This document shows positions 16,674-25,126 of a DNA stretch of 64,000 nt, in pieces; within the stretch, counting starts at the first letter, position 1, and each line of letters starts with the position of its first letter. The notes under the pieces are model-generated. The model did not search any database, was not told the DNA's origin, and saw nothing but the letters and a program-made list of their open reading frames with translations. A program made the position numbers and the translations under genes. This DNA is from Pseudomonas sp. 21 (GTDB lineage: Bacteria; Pseudomonadota; Gammaproteobacteria; Pseudomonadales; Pseudomonadaceae), in assembly GCF_000955805.1 (NCBI RefSeq), contig NZ_JYOA01000005.1, positions 164,333 through 228,332 of the forward strand, read 5' to 3'.

Positions 16674-17270
16674 ATGAAACTCCACGACGTCGCGCTTTCC
16701 GGTAACTGCTACAAGGTTCGTCTGTTCCTCGGGCTCATCGGCCACAAGGCTGAGCTGGTGCCGGTGGACCTGCAGGGCGGCGCGCACAAGCGCCCGGCCT
16801 TCCTGGCGATCAACCCGCGCGGCCAGGTGCCAGCGTTGGAGGATGGCGAACTGCGCCTGGGCGATTCCCACGCCATCCTCGCCTACCTCGCCCGGCAGTA
16901 CGCCGAGCCGCACTGGTACCCGCAGGACGCCGTTACCCAGGGGCGCATCGCCAACTGGCTGAGCTTCTCGGCCAACGAGGTGCAGCACGGGCTGGCGATG
17001 GCGCGGGTGATCCAGTTGTTCAAACGTCCCGGCGACCTGGCTGCCGCCCAGGCCAAGGGCCGTCATGCGCTGGAATTGCTGGACGCGACGCTGGCCGACC
17101 ACCGCTGGTTGGCGCAGACGGACAAGCCGAGCATCGCCGACATTGCCGTCTACCCCTACGTCACTCTGGCGACGGAAGGCGGCCTGGAGCCATCCGGCTA
17201 TCCCTATGTGCAGGACTGGCTGGCCCGTGTGCGCGCCCTGCCCGGCTACGTCGCGCAGCCCGCCTTCTGA
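16674..17270 (+). CDS. Glutathione S-transferase
   Basis: Conjugates or transfers glutathione to electrophilic substrates in the cytosol. The 198-residue protein has an N-terminal thioredoxin-like GSH domain (LSGNCYKVRLFLGLIG, NPRGQVPALEDG, DSHAILAYLA) and a C-terminal helical domain (KPSIADIAVYPYV). The start at 16674 gives MKLHDVALSGNCYKVRL, typical for the family; GTG/ATG 16656 would add only 6 residues. It is controlled by the promoter/operator at 16604-16633. Confidence 0.93.
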   Translation: MKLHDVALSGNCYKVRLFLGLIGHKAELVPVDLQGGAHKRPAFLAINPRGQVPALEDGELRLGDSHAILAYLARQYAEPHWYPQDAVTQGRIANWLSFSANEVQHGLAMARVIQLFKRPGDLAAAQAKGRHALELLDATLADHRWLAQTDKPSIADIAVYPYVTLATEGGLEPSGYPYVQDWLARVRALPGYVAQPAF

Positions 17271-17341
17271 TTCCCTTCCGATTGGCCGCGCCGCCGCCCA
17301 TGCGGCAGCGCTCTCTTCCGCTCCACGAAAAGGAAACCCCG

Positions 17342-18208
17342 ATGCGCCTGCCATCCCTGCTATTGGCCGGACTGTTCGCCCTTGCCTGCCTGAGCGTCCA
17401 GGCCGCCGACCTGCGTTTCTCGCTGATACGCACCTCCGGCGTCACCACCCTGGATGCGTTCACCGTGGCAGGCGGCGACTGGACGCAGAAGGTGCCGCTC
17501 AACCACACCGCCGTACTGGTCCAGCACCACGCCGCCACCCTGCTGTTCGACACCGGGCTGGGCAGCCAGGCGGACGCCCAGTTCAAACAGGACATGCCCT
17601 GGTGGGACAAGCCACTGTTCCACTATGAAGGCCTTAAGCCGGCACGCGAGCAGTTGCAGGGAAGCGGCATCCGGATCGACCGGATCATCCTGTCGCACGC
17701 CCACTGGGACCATGCCTCGGGACTGTCGGACTTCCCGGAAGTCCCGGTCTGGGCGACCTATGACGAGATCAACTACGCGCATATCGCCCAGCCGCCGGCG
17801 GTTTTCCCCAGTCAGTTCCGCCATCCGGTGAAGTGGGTGCCCTTCCAGTTCGAGTCGGGGCCATTCCTGGGCTACGACCGCAGTCTCGACCTGTTCGGCG
17901 ACGGCAGCCTGGTGCTGGTGCCCATGCGCGGCCATACACCCGGCTCGGTCGGCCTGTTCATCACCCTCGATGATGGCCGGCGCTTCTTCTTCAGCGGCGA
18001 CACCACCTGGCGCCTGTCCGGCTTCACCGGCCCCCGAGAGAAGTTCTGGGTCAGCCGCAAACTGGTGGACAGCGACCGCGACCAGACACTGGCCGAAGTG
18101 GCCCGCGTCCACGAACTGATGCTTGCCTATCCAAAGCTGACCGTGGTGCCCGCCCATGACGCCCAGGTGCAGGACAAACTCGGCTACTACCCCCACTGGA
18201 TTCAGTGA
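17342..18208 (+). CDS. Periplasmic metallo-beta-lactamase-fold hydrolase
   Basis: The 288-residue protein has a Sec signal peptide (residues 1-21, cleavage after VQA) and a metallo-hydrolase core. SHAHWDHASGL is the HxHxDH zinc motif, MRGHTPGSVGLF gives the next His, FSGDTTW the bridging Asp, and PAHDAQVQ the last His. The layout recalls the lactonase (AiiA/AttM) side of the superfamily, but substrate calls from sequence are unreliable. AAAAGGAAA lies just before the ATG. Confidence 0.88.
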   Translation: MRLPSLLLAGLFALACLSVQAADLRFSLIRTSGVTTLDAFTVAGGDWTQKVPLNHTAVLVQHHAATLLFDTGLGSQADAQFKQDMPWWDKPLFHYEGLKPAREQLQGSGIRIDRIILSHAHWDHASGLSDFPEVPVWATYDEINYAHIAQPPAVFPSQFRHPVKWVPFQFESGPFLGYDRSLDLFGDGSLVLVPMRGHTPGSVGLFITLDDGRRFFFSGDTTWRLSGFTGPREKFWVSRKLVDSDRDQTLAEVARVHELMLAYPKLTVVPAHDAQVQDKLGYYPHWIQ

Positions 18209-18385
18209 AAGCCACGCCAGCCGCAGTCCGACGCTTCAATAGCCAGCTTACTAATCAGCGACTAAGGTCTAAGGGTCGTCAACATTCGGTAATGATTTAG
18301 TAGATAGGCTGTAACAGATTGACATGCCGCCCCTGATCCAGTCGGCATCATCAAACTGCCCCAAGCGCTCGAGGAGACAATAACA

Positions 18386-19657
18386 ATGAGCAAGACCCCG
18401 ATCGCCCGTGCCGTGGCTTTGGCCGCGCTGGGTACCAGCTTTATCCTTCCGACACTCGCCCACGCTGACTTCATCAAGGACAGCAAGGCTTCCGTCGAAC
18501 TGCGTAACTTCTACTTCAATCGTGACTTCCGCCAGGACAGCCCGGCCCCCACTCAGAACAAAGCCGAGGAATGGGCCCAGGGCTTCATCCTCAAATACGA
18601 ATCGGGCTACACCGACGGCACCATCGGTGTCGGCGTCGACGCCCTGGGCACCCTGGGCCTGAAACTCGATTCCTCGCCCGACCGCAGCGGCACCGGTCTG
18701 CTGCAGCGCTCACGCAGCGACAACCGCGCCGAGGACAGCTACGGCGACCTGGGCGTTACCGCCAAGCTGCGCGCGTCCAAGACCACCCTGAAGGGCGGCA
18801 CCCTGATGCCGAAGATGCCGGTGGTGCAATTCAACGACACCCGCCTGCTGCCGCAGACCTTCAGCGGCTTCGCCCTGAACTCCGCCGAACTCGACGGCCT
18901 GACCGTCGACGGTGGCCGCCTCTACCAGGTCAACCAGCGCGACTCCTCGGACTACGAGGACATGACCATCACCGGCGGCGGCAAGCGCAACATCAAGCTC
19001 GGCGATAGCCTCACCTCCAACAAGTTCCTGTTTGGCGGCCTCACCTACAAGTGGACCGATAGCCTGAGCACCAGCTACCACTACGGCGGCCTGGAAGACA
19101 TCTACAAACAGCACTACCTGGGCCTGATCCATGTGCTGCCGATCGCCGACAAGCAATCGCTGAAATCCGACATCCGCTGGGCCAAGTCCGATGACGATGG
19201 CGGCAGCAACGTCGACAACAAGGCGCTCAACGCCATGTTCACCTATGCCCTGGGCTACCATGCCTTCGGCGTCGGCTACCAGAAGATGAGCGGCGACACC
19301 GGCTTCGCCTACATCAACGGCACCGACCCCTACCTGGTGAACTACATCCAGATCGGCGACTTCGCCAACAAGGACGAGAAGTCCTGGCAGGCGCGCTACG
19401 ACTACAACTTCGCCGGCCTCGGCATTCCCGGCCTGACCTTCATGACCCGCTACGTGAAAGGCGACAACATCGACCTGATCACCACCGACGGCGAAGGCAA
19501 GGAATGGGAACGCGACACCGACATCGCCTACGTCTTCCAGGACGGCCCGTTGAAAAACCTGGGCGTGAAGTGGCGCAACGCGACCATGCGCACCAACTAC
19601 ACCAACGACTACGACGAGAACCGCCTGATCGTCAGCTACACCATGCCGCTCTGGTAA
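18386..19657 (+). CDS. OprD-family outer membrane porin
   Basis: An 18-stranded substrate-specific porin of the OprD/OpdK type in the outer membrane, 423 residues. The signal peptide (1-27, ending LAHA) is followed by an OprD-type N-terminus (FIKDSKASVELRNFYFNRDFR), WAQGFILKYESGYT, and the C-terminal YDENRLIVSYTMPLW ending in aromatic Trp, the BAM signal. The substrate is likely a small carboxylate or amino acid but is not determinable. GAGGAG is 9 nt upstream of the ATG. The 177-nt leader region (18209-18385) should hold the promoter. Confidence 0.93.
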   Translation: MSKTPIARAVALAALGTSFILPTLAHADFIKDSKASVELRNFYFNRDFRQDSPAPTQNKAEEWAQGFILKYESGYTDGTIGVGVDALGTLGLKLDSSPDRSGTGLLQRSRSDNRAEDSYGDLGVTAKLRASKTTLKGGTLMPKMPVVQFNDTRLLPQTFSGFALNSAELDGLTVDGGRLYQVNQRDSSDYEDMTITGGGKRNIKLGDSLTSNKFLFGGLTYKWTDSLSTSYHYGGLEDIYKQHYLGLIHVLPIADKQSLKSDIRWAKSDDDGGSNVDNKALNAMFTYALGYHAFGVGYQKMSGDTGFAYINGTDPYLVNYIQIGDFANKDEKSWQARYDYNFAGLGIPGLTFMTRYVKGDNIDLITTDGEGKEWERDTDIAYVFQDGPLKNLGVKWRNATMRTNYTNDYDENRLIVSYTMPLW

Positions 19658-19676
19658 CCCACACGGCATGACGAAG

Positions 19677-19703
19677 AAGCCCGGCATCTGCCGGGCTTTT
19701 TTT
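19677..19703 (+). terminator. Terminator of the porin gene
   Basis: AGCCCGGCA-tc-TGCCGGGCT is followed by a 7-nt T-run, 20 nt after the stop. Confidence 0.95.
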
Positions 19704-19712
19704 GCTCTTTTT

Positions 19713-19788
19713 CAGGAGCGAGCCTGCTCGCGAACCTCTCTACCGCCACTCCGGCGCGAAGCGTTCGCGAGCAAGCTCGCTCCTGCAA
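19713..19788. repeat. REP pair, family A (inverted)
   Basis: Inverted family-A elements (GGAGCGAGCCTGCTCGCGAA and its partner) sit between the convergent porin and ammonium transporter genes. Confidence 0.85.
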
Positions 19789-19794
19789 CATCCT

Positions 19795-21003
19795 TCAGTC
19801 CTGGCTGAGCGCACCGATCTTGTGGATCGACAGGTCCGCCCCGTAGTACTCCTCTTCCTTCGTCAGACGGATGCCCACGGCCGACTTCACCAGTCCGTAC
19901 ACCAGCAGGCCGCCGGCGAAGGCCACGGTCACACCGAGCAACGTACCGACCGCCTGACTGGCCAGGCTGACCCCACCCAGGCCGCCGAGCGCCTGTTGGC
20001 CGAAGATGCCACAGGCGACGCCGCCCCAGGCACCGCACAGGCCATGCAGCGGCCAGACGCCCAGCACATCGTCGATCTTCCAGCGCACCTGGGTCGCGGT
20101 GAACGCCCAGACGAACAGCGCACCCGCCACCATGCCGGTCGCCAGGGCACCGATCGGGTGCATCAGGTCGGAGCCGGCGCAGACCGCCACCAGTCCGGCC
20201 AGCGGGCCGTTGTGCAGGAAGCCCGGATCATTGCGACCGACCAGCAGCGACGCCACCGTGCCGCCGACCATCGCCAGCAATGAGTTCACCGCCACCAGGC
20301 CGCTGGCGCCAGCCAGCGACTGAGCGCTCATCACGTTGAAGCCGAACCAGCCGACGATGAGAATCCAGGAGCCCGCCGCCAGGAATGGAATGTTCGACGG
20401 CGCGAAGGCCACCAGGCGCCCCTCGCGATAACGACCATTGCGCTGCCCCAGCAGCACAACCGCCGCCAGCGCCAGCCAGCCGCCAAAGGCGTGCACCACC
20501 ACGGAACCGGCAAAATCATGGAAGGCCGCACCAAACTCGGCCTTGAGCCAGTCCTGGAAGCCGAAGTTGCCGTTCCAGATCAACCCTTCGAAGAAGGGAT
20601 AGACAAAGGCGACGATCAGCGCGGTCGCCATCAACTGCGGGCCGAACTTTGCCCGCTCGGCGATGCCGCCCGAGATGATCGCGGGAATCGCTGCGGCGAA
20701 GGTCAGCAGGAAAAAGAACTTCACCAGCGCGTAGCCGTTTTCGTGCGTCAGTTGCGCCGCCGGCTGTAGAAAGGTCACGCCATAGGCGATCCAGTAGCCG
20801 ACGAAGAAGTAGGCCAGGGCCGAGATAGCGAAGTCCGAGAGAATCTTCGACAGGGCATTCACCTGATTCTTCAGGCGCACCGTACCCACTTCCAGGAAGG
20901 CGAAGCCCGCGTGCATGGCCAGCACCATGACCGCGCCCATCAGGAGGAACAGCGTGTTGGAACCGTGGACCAGCGTCTCTACGGCACTATTGAGGTTTTC
21001 CAT
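19795..21003 (-). CDS. Ammonium transporter (Amt/AmtB family)
   Basis: An inner-membrane trimeric channel for ammonia/ammonium, 402 residues with about 11 hydrophobic segments. Family motifs include FAFLEVGTVRLKNQVNALSK and FEGLIWNG. The twin-His region is VVHAFGG and PLHGLCGAWGG, where both pore histidines seem retained. No signal peptide run precedes the first helix, and the start MENLNSAVETLVHGSN gives a short periplasmic N-tail. No glnK gene is adjacent, unlike the classic glnK-amtB pair, so this is likely a second, specialised Amt. Confidence 0.9.
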   Translation of the reverse strand: MENLNSAVETLVHGSNTLFLLMGAVMVLAMHAGFAFLEVGTVRLKNQVNALSKILSDFAISALAYFFVGYWIAYGVTFLQPAAQLTHENGYALVKFFFLLTFAAAIPAIISGGIAERAKFGPQLMATALIVAFVYPFFEGLIWNGNFGFQDWLKAEFGAAFHDFAGSVVVHAFGGWLALAAVVLLGQRNGRYREGRLVAFAPSNIPFLAAGSWILIVGWFGFNVMSAQSLAGASGLVAVNSLLAMVGGTVASLLVGRNDPGFLHNGPLAGLVAVCAGSDLMHPIGALATGMVAGALFVWAFTATQVRWKIDDVLGVWPLHGLCGAWGGVACGIFGQQALGGLGGVSLASQAVGTLLGVTVAFAGGLLVYGLVKSAVGIRLTKEEEYYGADLSIHKIGALSQD

Positions 21004-21407
21004 CGCTACAGGCAGCCCCGGAGGTCAAGGGGAAAGCACCAAAACGGCTCGCGGCGCCCCCGAGTCGCACCACGCTGAAGCAGCGGTGCACCACAGAGGA
21101 GCCGAGCGCTGAACCAGAATGGCCCACGAGCCATCCGACCAGCTTCGCAATTTCCTGTACTTCCTTATGTTTTTCAGTGGTTTGAGCTCATATTCCCAGC
21201 CGCTCCAGGCACCGGGAACGCCCCGCCGTGGGGCGCTCGGCTCTCCATGCGCACCAGAGAAATGCAAGCGGCATACCACCAGTGAAACCATCAGCGACTA
21301 GGCTTCAACTCGCACCCGAGAGCGGCCCCAGGGTGAATTTATGAGAAACTTTCTTCCGCCCCTGGGGCTCGAAAACTAGGAACCTCAACCCGCACAAGGA
21401 GCATCAC
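21004..21407. other. Intergenic region between the Amt gene and the DUF883 gene
   Basis: No gene is supported in these 404 nt. The region must carry divergent promoters for the Amt gene (minus) and the DUF883 gene (plus). A hairpin CGCCCC-gccgt-GGGGCG lies at 21219-21235. The only open frame of note (21119-21301) has no family features. Confidence 0.5.
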
Positions 21408-21725
21408 ATGCCTCGCAAGACCGCAGTGAACGCCGCCAAGGATGAACTCCTGGCCGAATTCCAGGCCCTCGTCAGCGACACCGAGAAACTCCTGCAGAGC
21501 TCGGCTGACCTGGCCGGCGCCGAAGCCGATCAGATGCGCGCGCAGATCCACGAGAGCCTCAAGCGTGCCCGCGATGCCATCTACTCGACCAAGGACTCCG
21601 TGCGCGACCAGGGCAAGGCCGCCGTGGACGCCACCGAAGACTATGTCGGTGACCACCCGTGGCAGGCCGTGGGTATCGCCGCCGGTGTCGGCTTCCTCCT
21701 CGGCCTGCTGGTCAGCCGGCGCTGA
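21408..21725 (+). CDS. DUF883 (ElaB/YqjD/YgaM) family protein
   Basis: A 105-residue protein with an amphipathic helical body (residues about 10-80, repeated Ala/Asp/Lys) and a C-terminal glycine-rich transmembrane helix ending VSRR. E. coli homologues are inner-membrane proteins that bind stationary-phase ribosomes. First gene of a three-gene unit: 3 nt to the next gene, then an ATGA overlap. ACAAGGAG precedes the ATG. Confidence 0.92.
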   Translation: MPRKTAVNAAKDELLAEFQALVSDTEKLLQSSADLAGAEADQMRAQIHESLKRARDAIYSTKDSVRDQGKAAVDATEDYVGDHPWQAVGIAAGVGFLLGLLVSRR

Positions 21726-21728
21726 TCC

Positions 21729-22121
21729 ATGAGCGACGGAATGGACGCCGGGCCGAAGAATTCGGCCAACTCCCCTTCCCCGCGGCGCTTCGGCGCCGCG
21801 GTTCTGGGCCTGCTGCACGGGCACGTCGAGCTGCTCGGCATCGAATTGCAGGAGCAGAAGACCCGCACCGTGCAGATGCTGCTGATGGCCGGCCTCGCGC
21901 TGGTCTTCGCCCTGCTGCTGCTGGTTGCCCTGTCGGTGCTGGTACTGATCCTGTTCTGGGACAGTTACCGCCTGCAGGCCGCCATCGGACTCTGCCTCTT
22001 CTACATCGGCGGCAGCCTGTTCTGCGCCTGGCGGCTGCACATGCTGGTCAGCGACGAGAGCTCGCCGTTCAGCGCCACCCTCGAAGAACTGGCCCGCGAC
22101 CGGGAGCGACTGTTGCCATGA
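21729..22121 (+). CDS. Phage_holin_3_6 / YqjE-like membrane protein
   Basis: The 130-residue protein has a short polar N-terminus, a helix (FGAAVLGLLHGHVELLGIEL) and two strong transmembrane segments (about residues 48-76 and 82-104). This is the YqjE-type architecture that follows YqjD in many proteobacteria. Despite the family name it is not a phage gene. It is translationally coupled to the next gene (ATGA at 22118-22121). Confidence 0.88.
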   Translation: MSDGMDAGPKNSANSPSPRRFGAAVLGLLHGHVELLGIELQEQKTRTVQMLLMAGLALVFALLLLVALSVLVLILFWDSYRLQAAIGLCLFYIGGSLFCAWRLHMLVSDESSPFSATLEELARDRERLLP

Positions 22122-22462
22122 GCGAAATGCCCGATGCCCGCAACCTGACCCGCGCCGAACTGCGCAAGGCCATCATCCGCCTGCGCCTGGAAATGCAGCG
22201 CCAGCAGATCCGCCAGGAAGGCGAATTGCTGCTGCAACCCCTGAAACAGGCACGCAGCCTCGGCCAGAACCTGCGAAGCGGCCTGGGCGCCAGCACCCCG
22301 CTCTGGGGCGCTGGCGGCGCCGCGGCCCTTGCCCTGCTTCTCGGCCGCAAACGCCGCTGGGTGCGCCTGCTGCGCGTCGGCATCGCCCTCCTGCCGATCA
22401 TCCTGCAGATGCGCAGCAAGCCCGAGCCCAACGACCCGCCCGCCCCCTCGACGCACCTCTGA
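22118..22462 (+). CDS. YqjK-like small membrane protein
   Basis: A 114-residue protein, basic with a helical N-terminal half (LTRAELRKAIIRLRLEMQRQ) and two short hydrophobic segments near residues 64-78 and 85-95. Its reading frame is part of a longer open frame starting at 21659, but the ATG at 22118 overlaps the previous stop as ATGA and is the sensible start. By position it is the third member of a yqjD-yqjE-yqjK-like cluster; sequence similarity to YqjK itself is not certain. Confidence 0.8.
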   Translation: MSEMPDARNLTRAELRKAIIRLRLEMQRQQIRQEGELLLQPLKQARSLGQNLRSGLGASTPLWGAGGAAALALLLGRKRRWVRLLRVGIALLPIILQMRSKPEPNDPPAPSTHL

Positions 22463-22535
22463 CGTCTAGACTGGCCACATTCTTGCTAAGTGACACTGAG
22501 CTGCGCGAGAGCGCTTTCCTGTCACGCCACTAAGG

Positions 22536-23711
22536 ATGTGTCCCTTGATCGACGGGCAACCCATCGCCTGCTTCCAGCCCTTCATCGACACCGCGACCGG
22601 CCTGATCGCCGGTGTCGAGGCACTGGGCCGGTTGCGCCAGGACAACGGCGACCTGCAATCGGTAGGCCCGCTGTTCTTCAACCCGCGAGTCGGCCTGGCC
22701 GAACTGCGCCGTCTCGACCGGCAGATCCGCGACGCCGCCCTCGCCCGCATCCATGAAGCGCCCAAGGACTGGTTCCTCAGCCTGAACATCTCGCCACGCT
22801 GGATCAGCCGACTTCGTCCGAACCAGCCGCTGCCCAGCCTCAAGCAACTGCAGCAGCAAGGCGTACCACCAGAGCGCGTGGTCTTCGAAATCACCGAACT
22901 GGGCGGTGCCCACCAGCGCCTGCCGGAAGTGGTCGCGCGCTACCGCGATGCCGGCGCACGCATCGCCATCGACGACTTCGGTGCCGGCTACTCGCAGCTG
23001 GACCGCGTTCTGGCGCTGCAGCCGGACATCCTCAAGCTGGACATGCGCCTGTTCCAGGAAGCCGCCCGCGGCGGTCCCAGCGGCGAAGTGGTGAAGGCCC
23101 TGGCGCAGATGGCGGAGAAAACCGGCTGCTGGATCATCGCCGAGGGCGTGGAAACCGAAGAGGAAATGGACTTCGCCCTGGAATGCGGCGCACGCTACGT
23201 GCAAGGCTTTCTGTTCGCCAGACCGGCCTTGGAGTTCCCTGCCAGCGACGCCTTCCGCGAAGCCTTCGCCCAGCGCCGCGACCACTACGTGCATCGCAAG
23301 CTGCAGGAGCGCTCCAACCTCATCCAGCTGCGCCAGCAACTCTCCGAACTGATGAACATGCTGCGCCCCTGGGCGGAGGGCGGCGCCATGCTCAGCAGCC
23401 TGCCGCCGGCGCCGGAATCCTTCAGCCGCCTGCTACGCATCTACCAGTGTGACCGCCACGGCACCCAGACTTCGCCGAACCTGGAATGGAACGGCCTTTT
23501 CTGGAAGGAGAACCGCCGCTACCTGGGCCACAACTGGTCCTGGCGCCCCTACTTCTACCAGTTGCTCGCCGAGGGCTGGGAAGAGCGCCGCCTGACACTC
23601 TCCAATACTTACCGCGACGCCACCACCAACCAGTACTGCATGACCGCCGGCCAGTTCATCGACCAGGGTCGACGACTTCTGCTCATCGACATCGATGCCG
23701 AAGGCCTCTAG
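22536..23711 (+). CDS. EAL-domain cyclic-di-GMP phosphodiesterase
   Basis: Hydrolyses c-di-GMP to pGpG. Residues about 8-245 form a complete EAL domain: EAL at 28-30, the LSLNIS Asn, VFEITE Glu, AIDDFGAGYS metal ligands, LKLD Lys, AEGVETEEE and YVQGFLF. All catalytic positions look intact. The remaining ~145 residues form a C-terminal domain I do not recognise (HYVHRKLQERSNLIQLRQQL, then a Trp/Tyr-rich part), perhaps sensory. There is no transmembrane segment. The start at 22536 has a weak AAGG ribosome site. Confidence 0.9.
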   Translation: MCPLIDGQPIACFQPFIDTATGLIAGVEALGRLRQDNGDLQSVGPLFFNPRVGLAELRRLDRQIRDAALARIHEAPKDWFLSLNISPRWISRLRPNQPLPSLKQLQQQGVPPERVVFEITELGGAHQRLPEVVARYRDAGARIAIDDFGAGYSQLDRVLALQPDILKLDMRLFQEAARGGPSGEVVKALAQMAEKTGCWIIAEGVETEEEMDFALECGARYVQGFLFARPALEFPASDAFREAFAQRRDHYVHRKLQERSNLIQLRQQLSELMNMLRPWAEGGAMLSSLPPAPESFSRLLRIYQCDRHGTQTSPNLEWNGLFWKENRRYLGHNWSWRPYFYQLLAEGWEERRLTLSNTYRDATTNQYCMTAGQFIDQGRRLLLIDIDAEGL

Positions 23712-23780
23712 CGCGACGATTGAGATTGCCGGCGCGAACGGCTAGCGTTGCCGGTAACTCTCTCGATTGCGGAAAGAAGA

Positions 23781-25112
23781 ATGGATTGGCACACCCTGCT
23801 CCCCCGGGAGCGCCTCGGCAAACCGGTGCACAGCAGCGCCGAACTCGGCCGCAGCGCCTTCCACAAGGACCACGACCGCATCATCTTCTCCGGCGCCTTC
23901 CGCCGCCTGGGGCGCAAGACCCAGGTGCACCCGGTATCGAGCAACGACCACATTCATACCCGCCTGACCCACTCACTGGAGGTCGGCTGCGTCGGCCGCT
24001 CGCTGGGCATGCGCGTTGGCGAGATCATTCGTGACCGCCTGCCGGATTGGTGCGACCCGGCGGACATGGGCGTGATCGTGCAGTCCGCCTGCCTCGCCCA
24101 CGACATCGGCAACCCGCCCTTCGGCCACTCCGGCGAAGACGCCATCCGCCACTGGTTCCAGCAGGCTGCCGGGCGCGGCTGGCTGGATGGCATGAGCGAG
24201 GAGGAGCGCTCCGACTTCCTGCACTTCGAGGGCAACGCCCAGGGCTTCCGCGTACTCACACAGCTCGAATACCACCAGTTCGACGGCGGCACCCGCCTGA
24301 CCTACGCCACCCTAGGCACCTACCTGAAATACCCCTGGACAGCGCGCCACGCCGACTCCCTCGGCTACAAGAAGCACAAGTTCGGCTGCTATCGCAGCGA
24401 ACTGCCACTGCTGGAGCAGATCACCCACAAGCTGGGCATGCCGCAACTGGAAGACGAACGCTGGGCGCGCCACCCGCTGGTCTACCTGATGGAGGCCGCG
24501 GACGACATCTGCTACGGCCTGATCGACCTGGAAGACGGCGTGGAAATGGAACTGCTCGACTACAGCGAAGTGGAAGCGCTGCTGCTCGACCTGGTCGGCG
24601 ACGACCTGCCGGAAACCTACCGTCAGCTCGGCCCGAAGGACTCTCGCCGGCGCAAGCTGGCCATCCTGCGCGGCAAGGCCATCGAGCACCTGACCAACGC
24701 CGCCGCCCGCGCGTTCGTCGAACAGGAAAAGACCCTGCTCGCGGGAAGCCTGCAAGGCGACCTGGTAGAGCACATGCACGGCCCGGCCAAGCGCTGCGTG
24801 CAACGCGCGAAGGCGATGGCGAGGGAGAAGATATTCCAGGACAAGCGCAAGACCCTTCACGAGATCGGCGCCTACACCACCCTGGAAATCCTGCTGAACT
24901 CTTTCTGTGGCGCCGTGCTGGAGCAACACCGCCAGAGCACGCCGTCGTTCAAGCACCAGCGGATCCTCGACTTGCTGAGCCACTACGCGCCAGACCCGAG
25001 CTGGACGCTCTATCGCTCCTTCTTGCGTGTAACAGACTTCATCGCCGGGATGACCGACAGCTATGCCACCGAGATGGCACGGGAAATGACTGGCCGTTCC
25101 AGCCCGAGCTGA
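23781..25112 (+). CDS. dgt: dGTPase-like deoxynucleotide triphosphohydrolase
   Basis: Hydrolyses dGTP (or other dNTPs) to the deoxynucleoside and tripolyphosphate, controlling dNTP pools. The 443-residue protein shows the HD-domain ligands H64 (RLTHSLEVG) and H107-D108 ([15 protein letters not shown]). [19 protein letters not shown] and the C-terminal helical domain are also present. GGAAAGAAG directly precedes ATG 23781; residues encoded upstream of it are not family-like. It is convergent with the sensor kinase gene, with 14 nt between. Confidence 0.94.
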   Translation: MDWHTLLPRERLGKPVHSSAELGRSAFHKDHDRIIFSGAFRRLGRKTQVHPVSSNDHIHTRLTHSLEVGCVGRSLGMRVGEIIRDRLPDWCDPADMGVIVQSACLAHDIGNPPFGHSGEDAIRHWFQQAAGRGWLDGMSEEERSDFLHFEGNAQGFRVLTQLEYHQFDGGTRLTYATLGTYLKYPWTARHADSLGYKKHKFGCYRSELPLLEQITHKLGMPQLEDERWARHPLVYLMEAADDICYGLIDLEDGVEMELLDYSEVEALLLDLVGDDLPETYRQLGPKDSRRRKLAILRGKAIEHLTNAAARAFVEQEKTLLAGSLQGDLVEHMHGPAKRCVQRAKAMAREKIFQDKRKTLHEIGAYTTLEILLNSFCGAVLEQHRQSTPSFKHQRILDLLSHYAPDPSWTLYRSFLRVTDFIAGMTDSYATEMAREMTGRSSPS

Positions 25113-25126
25113 AGCGGCCGCGCAAG

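Noticed and set aside
21729..22121. Phage holin gene indicating a prophage
   Set aside because: The Phage_holin_3_6 label is a family name; the neighbours are the chromosomal yqjD/yqjK-like genes and no phage structural genes exist in the window.
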